The position numbers and the translations under genes are program-made. From Neobacillus rhizosphaerae (GTDB taxonomy: Bacteria; Bacillota; Bacilli; Bacillales; Cytobacillaceae): a stretch of DNA of 64,000 nucleotides. Location: NCBI RefSeq assembly GCF_937468385.1, contig NZ_CALBWS010000020.1, positions 1-64,000 on the forward strand. Direction: 5' to 3'. Under the pieces are notes generated by a model. It ran no database searches. It was not told the origin of the DNA and saw only the letters and a list, made by a program, of their open reading frames with translations. Positions 43,211 to 55,022 of this stretch are shown one piece after another (position 1 is the stretch's first letter; the number at the start of each line of letters is the position of its first letter).

Positions 43211-46200
43211 ATGACAACAATTCCAACAATAAACTGGCTTTCTGATCTTAAAGTGTTTGCAGTTAATCGGTTGCCTGCGCACTCAGACCACCATTATTAC
43301 GAAACGATGGAGGAGGCAAGGAGTGCTGCTTCAATGAAAATGAGGCACGATTTGAATGGGAATTGGAAATTCAACTATAGTGTGAATCCAGATAGCCGCC
43401 CAGATCAATTTTACCAGCTTAATTACAATTGCTCAGGCTGGGAGAATATCTCAGTACCCGGACATATTCAGCTTCAAGGTTTTGGAAAGCCTCAATATGT
43501 GAATACGATGTATCCATGGGATGGACACAACGATATCCGTCCACCAGAAATTCCGATGGATTATAATCCGGTTGGAAGCTATGTGAGGATGTTTAACGTG
43601 CCTGATCCTATGCAAAATAAGCCCTTGTATATTTCCTTTCAAGGTGTGGAGTCAGCCTTTTATGTCTGGCTAAATGGGGAGTTCATCGGCTATAGCGAGG
43701 ATTCTTTTACTCCAGCAGAGTTTGAGCTTACGCCTTTTTTAACTGAAGGGGAGAATAAGCTTGCGATTGAGGTCTTTCAGCGTAGTACTGGCAGCTGGCT
43801 TGAAGACCAGGATTTCTGGCGCTTCTCTGGTATTTTTCGGGATGTATATCTATTCACAGTACCTGAGATACATGTCTATGATGCCAATGTACGGGCAGAG
43901 TTGGATTCCACCTTATCGAAAGGGTCGCTTCAAGTAGACCTAAAGCTTTTGACAGCTGTTTCAGCTCCTACAAAAATAGTAGCTGAGCTTTACGATGCCC
44001 ACGGTGGCTTGGTCGCGGCAACGGATGCAAGGCATGATGACGAAGGTTGGACACTTTCCATAGATGTGGATGGACCAGAGCTATGGAGTGCGGAAATTCC
44101 TTATTTGTATAAACTTTATCTTAAAATTTTCAACCAGTTTGGTAATCTCGTAGAGGTAATCCCGCAAAAGGTTGGCTTCAGACGTTTTGAAATAATAGAT
44201 AAGATTATGAGATTAAACGGTGAACGCATTGTCTTTAGAGGTGTGAACCGCCACGAATTCAACTGCCGAAGAGGTCGCGCGATTACTAAGGAAGACATGC
44301 TGTGGGATATTAAAACGCTGAAGCGTAATAACATTAATGCCGTCCGTACTTCGCACTATCCGAATCAGAGCTATTGGTACGAATTGTGTGACGAATACGG
44401 TGTCTATGTTATCGATGAAATGAACCTGGAAACGCATGGGTCTTGGCAAAAGATGGGCGCAGTCGAGCCTTCCTGGAATATTCCCGGGAATAAACCGGAA
44501 TGGCAAAATATTGTCACGGACAGGGCCATATCAATGTTTGAACGGGATAAAAATCACCCATCCATCCTGATTTGGTCGTGCGGAAATGAATCATATGCAG
44601 GTGAAGTGATTCGTAACGTTTCTCGTTATTTTAAGTCGGTCGACCCGAGCCGTCTTGTGCATTATGAGGGCGTATTCCATGCACGTGCTTATAACGACAC
44701 AAGTGATATGGAAAGCCGAATGTATGCAAAACCTGCAGATATTGAAAAATATTTGAGTGAAAATCCTGACAAGCCATACATTAGCTGCGAGTATATGCAC
44801 GCGATGGGAAATTCACTTGGTGGGATGTATAAGTACACGGATTTAGAGCAGAAATACCCAATGTATCAAGGCGGCTTCATTTGGGATTATATCGATCAAT
44901 CGATTATTAAACAGGACCGGTACGGAAAAGAATTCTTAGCCTATGGGGGTGATTTTGACGACCGCCCTACAGATTACGGTTTCTGTACGAATGGCATTGT
45001 ATATGCAAATCGAGAACTGTCGCCAAAGATGCAGGAAGTAAAGTACTTATATCAAAACCTTAAGCTGGTACCGGATCAGACCGGAGTTACGATTATTAAC
45101 GATAACCTTTTCACTGATACAACTGATTATGATTTGGAGTACACTCTTTTTCTTGAGGGTGAGGAAATTTATCGGAATTTGGTTCATGTGGTTGTGGCAC
45201 CGCAGAGTTCTGGACATGTTGAATTTGTGGTGCCAGCGGATATCATGAACGTACCCGGTGAGTATTGTATCCATACCGCTTTTAAACTAAAGGAAAACAA
45301 GCTTTGGGCCGATGTAGGGTATGAGATCGCGTTTGGTCAGTTTGTGTTTAAAGTCAACGGGATCCAGGAAGAAGCGGCGGCTACCATTGGAGATTTAAGA
45401 GTCGTAGAGGGTGACGTCAATATCGGTGTTCACGGCCGTGATTTCACTATCCTATTCTCGAAGCAGGTGGGAAGTCTAGTTTCGCTGAACTATGCGGGAA
45501 GAGAGATGATTGCCCTTCCTCCAGCTCCGTTGTTTTGGAGAGCAACGACCGATAATGATCGAGGCTATTCTCAAGGCTTCCGCTCAGGGATTTGGTATGC
45601 AGCCAGCCTTGCACGTCAATGTGTAGGGATTGACCTTGAAGAAGGAGTCGGTCAGGTATGTGTCAGCTTTACTTATAGCTTACCGATGAATACTGATGTC
45701 AAGGTGAAGATTAGTTATACCGTTTTTGCTGATGGCAGTGTGCGGGTGAAGTCAGTATATCATGGTGCAACGAATCTCCCGCAAATGCCTATTTTTGCAG
45801 TAACCTTTAAGGTTCCAGCTGATTATGATCAATTGGAATGGTATGCGTTAGGTCCGGAGGAGAATTACTCGGACCGCTCCAAGGGAGCAAGGCTTGGGAT
45901 TTTTAGGAATCAAGTGTCTGACAATGTGTCCGGTTATGTGATGCCGCAAGAATCAGGCAGCCGTACCGGGGTCCGTCGGGTAAATCTGACGAACCGTGAG
46001 GGACAGGGGATGAAAATATCATCTGTTACTGAACCAGTAGAGTGCAATCTTTCGCCGTATACGGCTTTTGAATTAGAGAATGCTAATCATCATTACGAGC
46101 TTCCAAATGTACATTATACGGTTGTGACCGTTGCCGGCAAGCAGATGGGTGTAGGCGGAGACGATAGCTGGGGCGCACCGGTTCATGATGAACATCTCAT

Positions 46201-46249
46201 TCATGCAGACCAAGAAATGGAATTTGAATTTATGATTCATAGAGTTTAA
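43211..46249 (+). CDS. lacZ: Beta-galactosidase, glycoside hydrolase family 2
   Basis: A 1012-residue enzyme that hydrolyses terminal beta-galactosides such as lactose to galactose and aglycone. It has the long five-domain LacZ layout: N-terminal jelly-roll (WKFNYSVNPDSRPDQFY, VPGHIQLQGFGKPQYVN), GH2 barrel and C-terminal small-chain domain (WYALGPEENYSDR). The acid/base is E460 in SCGNES and the nucleophile E527 in SCEYMHAMGNS. No signal peptide, hence cytoplasmic. GTG 43208 and ATG 43211 are both possible starts after AGGAAGTG. It follows the importer genes directly and is followed by an alpha-galactosidase gene. Confidence 0.95.
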   Translation: MTTIPTINWLSDLKVFAVNRLPAHSDHHYYETMEEARSAASMKMRHDLNGNWKFNYSVNPDSRPDQFYQLNYNCSGWENISVPGHIQLQGFGKPQYVNTMYPWDGHNDIRPPEIPMDYNPVGSYVRMFNVPDPMQNKPLYISFQGVESAFYVWLNGEFIGYSEDSFTPAEFELTPFLTEGENKLAIEVFQRSTGSWLEDQDFWRFSGIFRDVYLFTVPEIHVYDANVRAELDSTLSKGSLQVDLKLLTAVSAPTKIVAELYDAHGGLVAATDARHDDEGWTLSIDVDGPELWSAEIPYLYKLYLKIFNQFGNLVEVIPQKVGFRRFEIIDKIMRLNGERIVFRGVNRHEFNCRRGRAITKEDMLWDIKTLKRNNINAVRTSHYPNQSYWYELCDEYGVYVIDEMNLETHGSWQKMGAVEPSWNIPGNKPEWQNIVTDRAISMFERDKNHPSILIWSCGNESYAGEVIRNVSRYFKSVDPSRLVHYEGVFHARAYNDTSDMESRMYAKPADIEKYLSENPDKPYISCEYMHAMGNSLGGMYKYTDLEQKYPMYQGGFIWDYIDQSIIKQDRYGKEFLAYGGDFDDRPTDYGFCTNGIVYANRELSPKMQEVKYLYQNLKLVPDQTGVTIINDNLFTDTTDYDLEYTLFLEGEEIYRNLVHVVVAPQSSGHVEFVVPADIMNVPGEYCIHTAFKLKENKLWADVGYEIAFGQFVFKVNGIQEEAAATIGDLRVVEGDVNIGVHGRDFTILFSKQVGSLVSLNYAGREMIALPPAPLFWRATTDNDRGYSQGFRSGIWYAASLARQCVGIDLEEGVGQVCVSFTYSLPMNTDVKVKISYTVFADGSVRVKSVYHGATNLPQMPIFAVTFKVPADYDQLEWYALGPEENYSDRSKGARLGIFRNQVSDNVSGYVMPQESGSRTGVRRVNLTNREGQGMKISSVTEPVECNLSPYTAFELENANHHYELPNVHYTVVTVAGKQMGVGGDDSWGAPVHDEHLIHADQEMEFEFMIHRV

Positions 46250-46258
46250 TTATTTTTC

Positions 46259-46294
46259 AAGTTAAGAGTCTGACATATAGGCTCTTAACTTTGC
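46259..46294 (+). terminator. Hairpin between lacZ and the alpha-galactosidase gene
   Basis: AAGTTAAGAG (46259-46268) and CTCTTAACTT (46282-46291) pair over 10 bp, but the T-run after it is short, so termination may be partial. Confidence 0.5.
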
Positions 46295-46333
46295 TTATTT
46301 GCAATCAATCATATTTTGGTTAAGGAGTCGATT

Positions 46334-48568
46334 ATGCTTATACATGTTAATCGAGAGAACCAGCAGTTCCATTTAACAAATGGACAAGTGAGTTATATTT
46401 TTCACGTGATGAAAAATGGACAATTAGGTCACCTTTACTATGGAAAGGCTTTACGTCATCGGTCTGATTTTTCTCATTTACAAACATATGATGTACCGAC
46501 AGCTGCAAGCTGTCATGTGTATGTGGACGATCCTGCCTTTTGTTTGGAAACCATACGTCAGGAATACCCGGCGTACGGGAATTCTGATTTCCGTGAGCCT
46601 GCGATTAGTGTGAGAAAACCCTTGGATCATCATATCCCCGATTTTAAATATGAAACTTTTAGACTCTTAGAAGGAAAGCCGCATCTTGTTGGAATGCCTG
46701 CAACATACACAGAAGAAAATGAAGAAGCTGAAACACTTCAGCTAGTGTTAAAAGATACGTTTCTTCAAGCGGAGTTGATACTAAACTATACGATTTTTCG
46801 CGACAAACCAGTCATAACGAGAAGTGCTTCCTTAAAAAACAACGGTACAGATAAGTTGGTCATTGAGAGATTAATGGGGGCATCGCTTGACCTGCCAGAT
46901 AAGGATTTTATTTTTACCCATTTAGCAGGGGCATGGTCGCGGGAACGGCATGTGAAAGAGAGGAGACTAGAAACGGGTATTCAGTCTATCTCCAGTCTGC
47001 GTGGTGCTAGTTCTCATCATCATAATCCGTTTTTAGCTTTAAAGAGACCATATACTACGGAGCATACAGGAGAAGTTTATGGTTTTAATTTCGTTTATAG
47101 CAGCAATTTCATTATGCAAGTAGAAGTTGATCATTATGATACGGCAAGACTGATAGTAGGAATTCATCCGTTTGGCTTCAACTGGAATTTAAAGCCGAAT
47201 GAGGTATTTCAAACACCAGAAGTGGTCATGGTGTATTCAGATCAAGGATTAAATGGAATGAGCCAGGCTTTTCATGATTTATACCGAGATCATTTGATCC
47301 CTAGTTATTGGAAGCAGGAAGAGCGCCCGATTTTAATTAATAATTGGGAGGCCACCTATTTTGATTTTAATGAGGAAAAGCTAGTAAACATTGCGAAAAC
47401 AGCCAGTGAATTAGGGATAGAGCTATTTGTCCTTGATGATGGCTGGTTTGGAAAAAGGAATGATGATACCTCCTCGCTAGGGGATTGGCATGTCGATTTA
47501 AATAAGCTTCCGAAGGGTTTAGAAAGCCTAGCCAAGAAAATTTCCGATGTCGGTATGAAATTTGGTCTTTGGTTTGAGCCTGAGATGATAAGTCCTAACA
47601 GTGACTTATATCGGGAGCATCCTGATTGGTCAGTTGGTACACTGCATCAGCAAACCCTGGGGAGAAACCAGCTTGTGCTCGATTTCTCAAGACGTGAAAT
47701 TGTCGACTATCTTTATGAAAAAATGTCAGGCATCATCAAACGAACAGGCCTTTCTTATATTAAGTGGGATATGAATCGGAATATTACCGAGGCTTTTTCA
47801 CATAAGCTGGATGTCGGTCAGAGAGGTGAGTTTTTCCATCGTTATATTTTAGGAGTTTACAGTTTATATGAACGCTTAACGAGTGAGTTCCCTCATGTTT
47901 TGTTTGAATCTTGTGCAGGTGGGGGCGGACGCTTTGACCCAGGAATGATGTACTACGCTCCGCAAGCTTGGACAAGTGATGACACCGATGCGATTGAGCG
48001 GCTGAAGATTCAATATGGAACATCCTTCGCCTATCCGGTATATAGCATGGGCTCCCATGTATCAGAGGTTCCAAACCATCAAACATTGCGAACGACGCCA
48101 TTATCGACAAGGGCAAATACTGCTTATTTTGGAAACTTTGGATATGAGCTGGATCCTCTTAAGCTATCAGAAGTTGAGCGTTTGGAAATTAAAGAGCAGG
48201 TTGCTTTTTATAAAAAGCACCGAGGCTTAATACGAGATGGTCAGTTTTATCGTCTGTTAAGTCCTTTTACTGAAAATGAAACGGCTTGGATGGTCGTTAG
48301 TTCAGATAAATCGGAAGCATTGGTAGGATGGTATAAGGTTTTGGGGACACCAAACTCTCCGAAACAGCAATCAGTTCGTCTCAGTGGTCTAGATGAAGCG
48401 AAAGTGTATAAAGTAGCAGGTCACAAGCTAACGTATTATGGAGATGAACTAATGCAAGTTGGCCTTCAGCTTCCCACCGAATTTAATGGTGTTAATAGCA
48501 AAGGTGCTGAGCGTGGAGGCGACTTTCAATCATATGTAGTTTTCTTAGAAAGTAAAGAGAAAGAGTGA
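46334..48568 (+). CDS. Alpha-galactosidase, glycoside hydrolase family 36
   Basis: A 744-residue intracellular enzyme that removes alpha-1,6-galactose from melibiose, raffinose and stachyose. The catalytic nucleophile is D479 in IKWDMNRN and the acid/base D549 in SDDTDAIERL. This numbering is almost the same as in characterised Geobacillus GH36 enzymes, and the ~740-residue length also agrees. LFVLDDGWFG and FGLWFEPEMISP are further family motifs. ATG 46334 follows AAGGAG. With lacZ it allows use of both alpha- and beta-galactosides brought in by the upstream importer. Confidence 0.95.
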   Translation: MLIHVNRENQQFHLTNGQVSYIFHVMKNGQLGHLYYGKALRHRSDFSHLQTYDVPTAASCHVYVDDPAFCLETIRQEYPAYGNSDFREPAISVRKPLDHHIPDFKYETFRLLEGKPHLVGMPATYTEENEEAETLQLVLKDTFLQAELILNYTIFRDKPVITRSASLKNNGTDKLVIERLMGASLDLPDKDFIFTHLAGAWSRERHVKERRLETGIQSISSLRGASSHHHNPFLALKRPYTTEHTGEVYGFNFVYSSNFIMQVEVDHYDTARLIVGIHPFGFNWNLKPNEVFQTPEVVMVYSDQGLNGMSQAFHDLYRDHLIPSYWKQEERPILINNWEATYFDFNEEKLVNIAKTASELGIELFVLDDGWFGKRNDDTSSLGDWHVDLNKLPKGLESLAKKISDVGMKFGLWFEPEMISPNSDLYREHPDWSVGTLHQQTLGRNQLVLDFSRREIVDYLYEKMSGIIKRTGLSYIKWDMNRNITEAFSHKLDVGQRGEFFHRYILGVYSLYERLTSEFPHVLFESCAGGGGRFDPGMMYYAPQAWTSDDTDAIERLKIQYGTSFAYPVYSMGSHVSEVPNHQTLRTTPLSTRANTAYFGNFGYELDPLKLSEVERLEIKEQVAFYKKHRGLIRDGQFYRLLSPFTENETAWMVVSSDKSEALVGWYKVLGTPNSPKQQSVRLSGLDEAKVYKVAGHKLTYYGDELMQVGLQLPTEFNGVNSKGAERGGDFQSYVVFLESKEKE

Positions 48569-48571
48569 TTC

Positions 48572-48745
48572 TAAGAAAAGCGCAAGCGCCCTGGTCAGCG
48601 ACGTAAGGGCTGGACTGAACCGACTGAGATAAAGGAAACACGGTGAGCGTTAGCGAACCGATGTTGACTTATCATAGGGAGGTGAGGGAAGCACTCTAGT
48701 CGCTAGGGCGCTGGAGCTGGACAATTCTCGAAGTCGAAAATTTTA
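48572..48745 (-). repeat. ~170-bp dispersed repeat, single copy
   Basis: Its reverse complement is about 80% identical to 22983-23152, beginning TTTTCGACTTCGAGAATTG and ending GCGCTTGCGCTTTTCTTA. It starts 4 nt after the alpha-galactosidase stop codon. Confidence 0.75.
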
Positions 48746-48766
48746 TACTTTTCTTATCTTTGAACA

Positions 48767-48794
48767 AAAGGACGGTTTATCCACCGTCTTTTTG
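48767..48794 (+). terminator. Terminator of the lacZ/alpha-galactosidase transcript
   Basis: GACGGT (48771-48776) with ACCGTC (48783-48788), extended by AAAAG/CTTTTT and a T-run. Confidence 0.7.
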
Positions 48795-48809
48795 TGTTTT
48801 TAGTAAAAA

Positions 48810-48842
48810 CTTTAGTAAAATTATTGAATAGTTTTACTAAAG
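48810..48842 (+). promoter_or_regulatory. Perfect inverted-repeat operator upstream of galK
   Basis: CTTTAGTAAAA (48810-48820) and TTTTACTAAAG (48832-48842) are exact reverse complements 11 nt apart, and a further TTTAGTAAAA half-site lies at 48799-48808. Position and symmetry suit the LacI-type regulator encoded at the end of the gal operon. A similar short dyad (CTTTACT/AGTAAAAG) lies just before mglB at 60070-60088. Confidence 0.65.
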
Positions 48843-48920
48843 AGAGTAAAATGTGCTTGAAGATCGTTATTTACTTACAAGATTGATGGTTTGATAAAAG
48901 ATGAATGGAGGCAATAAATC

Positions 48921-50102
48921 ATGAATTTCACAACGTTAAATAAAACATTTCTGGACTTGTTTCATGTTTTACCTAGACAAGCGTTTTTTGCTCCCGGACG
49001 GATTAATTTAATTGGCGAACATACAGATTATAATGGCGGACATGTATTTCCTTGTGCGATAACCTATGGGACCTATGCTGTTGCGAGAAAGCGCGAGGAT
49101 GGTCTTATCCGTTTGTTCTCAAGTAATTTTCCTGACAAAGGAATTATCGAATTTAACTTAAGACAACTAAATTATGATAAAGAACACAATTGGGCCAATT
49201 ATCCGAAAGGGATGATTCGGTATATTATCGAGGCAGGATACGAGATTCCAACTGGCTTTGAGTGTGCCATCCATGGAAATATTCCAAATGGCGCCGGTCT
49301 TTCCTCCTCAGCTTCGATTGAATTGTTAACTGGCGTCCTTGTTTCTGGTTTGTTTGGATTAGATATTCCACGTCTTGAGTTAATCAAGCTTGGAAAGAAG
49401 GTAGAGAATGAATTTATTGGGGTAAACAGTGGCATCATGGACCAATTTGCGATTGGGATGGGAATGAAGGATGCCGGGATATTGTTGGATTGTCAGACAC
49501 TTACGTTTGAGTACGCACCTATCCACCTTAAAAATCACAAAATTATCATTATGAATACGAACAAACGCCGGGAGTTGGCGGATTCCAAATACAACGAGCG
49601 CCGAAGCGAATGTGAGACTGCATTGGCCAAGCTTCAGCAAAGACTCCCAATTGAAGCACTCGGACAGCTCTCAGTAGAAGAATTTGATGAAAATCAATCC
49701 TTAATTCCCAATGAAATAGTCCGCAAACGGGCGAAGCATGCAGTTTATGAAAATGTGAGAACACTTAAGGCTTTAGAGGAGCTTAGGGCTGGGAATATAG
49801 AGGAGTTTGGACAGTTGATGAACCAATCGCACATTTCTTTAAGAGATGATTATGAAGTGACGGGCCTAGAACTTGATAGTTTGGTAGAAGCTGCTTGGAA
49901 TCAACCAGGAGTCCTAGGGGCACGCATGACGGGTGCGGGCTTTGGCGGTTGTGCCATCGCAATTGTTGAAAACGAAGCGGTTAACCGCTTTATTGCCAAT
50001 GTGGGGGCGACCTATCGTGACAAGATTGGCTACGAGGCAGATTTTTACGTTGCCAGCATTGGCGACGGGGCAAAGGAAATTGAAATGGAGGCGTCGGTTT
50101 AA
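48921..50102 (+). CDS. galK: Galactokinase
   Basis: A 393-residue GHMP kinase that phosphorylates galactose to galactose-1-phosphate with ATP, the first step of the Leloir pathway. Visible motifs are the galactokinase signature GRINLIGEHTDYNGG, the ATP loop PNGAGLSSSASIELL and GARMTGAGFGGCAIAI. The length is normal. ATG 48921 follows a GGAGG site and the operator at 48810. galE begins on the next base after its stop codon. Confidence 0.97.
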   Translation: MNFTTLNKTFLDLFHVLPRQAFFAPGRINLIGEHTDYNGGHVFPCAITYGTYAVARKREDGLIRLFSSNFPDKGIIEFNLRQLNYDKEHNWANYPKGMIRYIIEAGYEIPTGFECAIHGNIPNGAGLSSSASIELLTGVLVSGLFGLDIPRLELIKLGKKVENEFIGVNSGIMDQFAIGMGMKDAGILLDCQTLTFEYAPIHLKNHKIIIMNTNKRRELADSKYNERRSECETALAKLQQRLPIEALGQLSVEEFDENQSLIPNEIVRKRAKHAVYENVRTLKALEELRAGNIEEFGQLMNQSHISLRDDYEVTGLELDSLVEAAWNQPGVLGARMTGAGFGGCAIAIVENEAVNRFIANVGATYRDKIGYEADFYVASIGDGAKEIEMEASV

Positions 50103-51092
50103 ATGAGCATTCTTGTTTTAGGCGGTGCGGGTTATATCGGTTCTCACGCAGTATACCAGTTAATTGATCAGGGGTTCGATACAGTGGTGATTGATAATTT
50201 ACAGACAGGTCACGAGGATGCGATTCACCCACGAGCACGCTTTTATGAAGGCGATATCCGCAGTCGAGCGTTTATGCGCTCTGTTTTTGAACAGGAAAAT
50301 ATTGAAGCAATTTTGCATTTTGCTGCCAACTCACTGGTTAGTGAATCAATGGTCGAGCCGTTAAAGTACTTTGATAACAATGTGTACGGAACGCAAATCG
50401 TCCTTGAAATGATGAAGGAATTCGGTGTTAAGCCGATCGTATTCTCTTCCACCGCCGCTGTTTATGGTGAACAGAAGGTCGTGCAGATTACCGAAGAGGC
50501 GAACGCACTACCAACGAATACGTATGGTGAAACGAAATTAGCGATGGAAAAAATGATGGCTTGGTGTGATAAGGCATTTGGGATTAAGTACATCTCCCTC
50601 CGTTATTTTAACGTGGCATCGGCAAGAAGTGATGGGCAAATTGGTGAAGACCACAATCCGGAAACGCACCTGATTCCGGTGGTTTTGGAAGCGGCCTTAG
50701 GAAAAAGACCAGCGGTGACCATCTTTGGGGATGATTATGATACCGCGGACGGTACTTGCATCAGAGATTATGTCCATGTTGAGGACTTGATTGCTGCCCA
50801 CATCCTTGCCCTCAAGTTTTTGCAAAAGGGCGGAGAAAGTAATATTTTCAATCTTGGCAGCAGTCAAGGGTTCTCGGTAAAAGAAATTGTCGAGACTGCT
50901 AGAGCAGTAACAGGAATCGATATTCCAGTGCAAATGGATGAACGGCGTGCCGGGGACCCGAGTACGTTAATTGCTTCCTCGGAAAAAGCAAAGCAGGTGC
51001 TGGGCTGGAATCCGATAAGAACGTCGATACATGAAATTATTCAGGATGCCTGGAACTGGCATAAGAATCATCCAAACGGTTATCAGGGGTGA
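50103..51092 (+). CDS. galE: UDP-glucose 4-epimerase
   Basis: A 329-residue short-chain dehydrogenase-type enzyme that interconverts UDP-galactose and UDP-glucose. NAD loop GGAGYIGSHAVYQL, catalytic serine/threonine region FSSTAAVYG and YxxxK motif YGETK are all present, as are RYFNVASA and the substrate-binding RDYVHVEDL. It starts on the base after the galK stop codon and overlaps the galT leader; it is part of galKETM. Confidence 0.97.
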   Translation: MSILVLGGAGYIGSHAVYQLIDQGFDTVVIDNLQTGHEDAIHPRARFYEGDIRSRAFMRSVFEQENIEAILHFAANSLVSESMVEPLKYFDNNVYGTQIVLEMMKEFGVKPIVFSSTAAVYGEQKVVQITEEANALPTNTYGETKLAMEKMMAWCDKAFGIKYISLRYFNVASARSDGQIGEDHNPETHLIPVVLEAALGKRPAVTIFGDDYDTADGTCIRDYVHVEDLIAAHILALKFLQKGGESNIFNLGSSQGFSVKEIVETARAVTGIDIPVQMDERRAGDPSTLIASSEKAKQVLGWNPIRTSIHEIIQDAWNWHKNHPNGYQG

Positions 51093-51097
51093 AGCAA

Positions 51098-52576
51098 ATG
51101 ATTTATCAACTAGTCAAACAATTAGTTAATCAAGCACTTGCCGCTCAATTAATCGAGCGGGAAGATGAAATATACGTACGTAATCAGGTCTTGTCACTGC
51201 TGCATCTAGTTGATTTTAAGGAAATGGTAGTTAGTGAGGAAAGCGAAATTCCTGATTTATTAGACCAGATTGTTGAGTATGCCTGCGAGCAGGGCATTAT
51301 TGAAAATCTTTTTGATGCAAAAGAAATTTTTTCGAGCAAAATCATGAACTGCTTTATCGCGCGACCATCCAACGTAAATCAGCTTTTTTATGAAAAATAT
51401 CAACAGAATCCTAAAGTAGCAACAGAGTATTTTTATCAATTAAGTAAAAATAGTAACTACATTCAGATGAAGCGGATTCGTAATAATATTGAATATAAGG
51501 CCGCGACTGAGTATGGTGAAATTGACATTACGATTAATTTATCAAAACCGGAAAAGGATCCGAGGAGTATCGCGCGTGAACAGGCAGCGGAAAAAACGAA
51601 TTATCCAAAATGTCTACTGTGTGTTGAGAATGAAGGATATGCCGGGAGAATCGACCACCCGGCCCGTTCGAATCACCGGATGATTCGGTTAAACCTTGTG
51701 GAAGAGGCTTGGTATTTGCAATTTTCGCCTTATGTGTATTACAACGAGCATTGTATTGTTTTATTTGAAAAGCATACCGATATGAAGATTAGTCCCACTA
51801 CTTTTTCGAGGTTAATAGCGTTTGTCGAGCAATTTCCACATTATTTTCTAGGTTCCAATGCAGATATACCGATTGTTGGTGGTTCGATTCTTTCACATGA
51901 ACATTATCAAGGCGGAAACTATGAATTTGCCATGGCAAAGGCCGATTCTGACTGGACGTTTGCGATGGGTAATTTCCCGCATGTGGAATGTTCGATTGTC
52001 AAATGGCCGATGTCAGTTATTCGTCTACGGTCAGAACAAAAAGGTGAGCTTGTGGAAGCAGGGGCTCATATTTTAGCAAAATGGAAAAACTACAGTGATG
52101 AAGCTGTCGGGATAATTGCTTGGAATGATGAAACTCCACACAATACGATTACACCGATTGCCCGCAAGCGGGGTGACTTTTTTGAACTCGACCTTGTCCT
52201 TCGCAATAACCGGACGAGTGAGGAGCATCCACTAGGAATTTTCCACCCTCACGCGGATGTGCATCATATCAAGAAGGAAAACATTGGCCTGATTGAAGTG
52301 ATGGGACTGGCCGTATTACCAGCACGTTTAAAGGAAGAACTGGAAGATGTGGAGAATTACATAATTGGCAAAACTGCTGATGTTGCCAATTATCATTTAA
52401 GCTGGGCTGAAGAATTAAAAGCACACTATCACTCTGTTGCCGACGAATCAAACGTTGAATCCCTGGTGAGAGAAGAGGTAGGGAAGAAGTTTTTGAAGGC
52501 ATTAGAGGATGCTGGTGTGTTTAAGCGGGATGAAGCGGGCACTGCCGGGTTCCAGCGGTTTATCCAATCATTATAA
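51098..52576 (+). CDS. galT: UDP-glucose:hexose-1-phosphate uridylyltransferase, Firmicutes type
   Basis: A 492-residue enzyme that swaps UMP between UDP-glucose and galactose-1-phosphate. It belongs to the longer Firmicutes GalT class, about 490-500 residues, rather than the ~350-residue E. coli type. CLLCVENEGYAGRIDHPAR and ILSHEHYQGG are class motifs, the histidines of the latter being in the active-site region. ATG 51098 follows AGGGGTGAAG. galM follows after an 85-nt gap. Confidence 0.95.
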   Translation: MIYQLVKQLVNQALAAQLIEREDEIYVRNQVLSLLHLVDFKEMVVSEESEIPDLLDQIVEYACEQGIIENLFDAKEIFSSKIMNCFIARPSNVNQLFYEKYQQNPKVATEYFYQLSKNSNYIQMKRIRNNIEYKAATEYGEIDITINLSKPEKDPRSIAREQAAEKTNYPKCLLCVENEGYAGRIDHPARSNHRMIRLNLVEEAWYLQFSPYVYYNEHCIVLFEKHTDMKISPTTFSRLIAFVEQFPHYFLGSNADIPIVGGSILSHEHYQGGNYEFAMAKADSDWTFAMGNFPHVECSIVKWPMSVIRLRSEQKGELVEAGAHILAKWKNYSDEAVGIIAWNDETPHNTITPIARKRGDFFELDLVLRNNRTSEEHPLGIFHPHADVHHIKKENIGLIEVMGLAVLPARLKEELEDVENYIIGKTADVANYHLSWAEELKAHYHSVADESNVESLVREEVGKKFLKALEDAGVFKRDEAGTAGFQRFIQSL

Positions 52577-52661
52577 TCTTGGGGAATGTAGTTAAGGGCT
52601 TAGAATTTGTAGAATAGGTCTGAACCAAGTAAGGGTTCTGAAATGATGGAGTGATATATTG

Positions 52662-54712
<2,051 letters not shown>

Positions 54713-54734
54713 TCTAAGATCACCACTTCATTAA

Positions 54735-54788
54735 AATGTATCCTATGGGTAGGCACTTTAAAAAAGTCTACCTATAGGGTACATTTTC
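54735..54788 (+). terminator. Terminator of the gal operon
   Basis: AATGTATCCTATGGGTAG (54735-54752) pairs with CTACCTATAGGGTACATT (54768-54785) with only two imperfect pairs, followed by TTCTT. The spacer 54789-55006 shows no further recognised feature. Confidence 0.75.
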
Positions 54789-55022
54789 TTGTGTCTGAGT
54801 CTTTTTAGTAGAAATCTTTGATAACAGCTATTGTAACGGTAGTATCCAATTTATACTATTGATGAAAAATGTTCATTTATCGATAAAAGATAGCTATTTT
54901 GAGCCATTGGAAATAACCTTAAAATTGATTAATTTTTTAGTAGATATTGAGTATAATTTCCATTTATTGAGGAACTTAATTATTGATTCTTGGGTGAAAA
55001 ATTTTACGGAGGGTGTTATGTG

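Noticed and set aside
54833..54846. GTAACGGTAGTA before the CcmH-like gene as a cre site
   Set aside because: Only the central AACGG fits; the flanking consensus positions fail on both sides.
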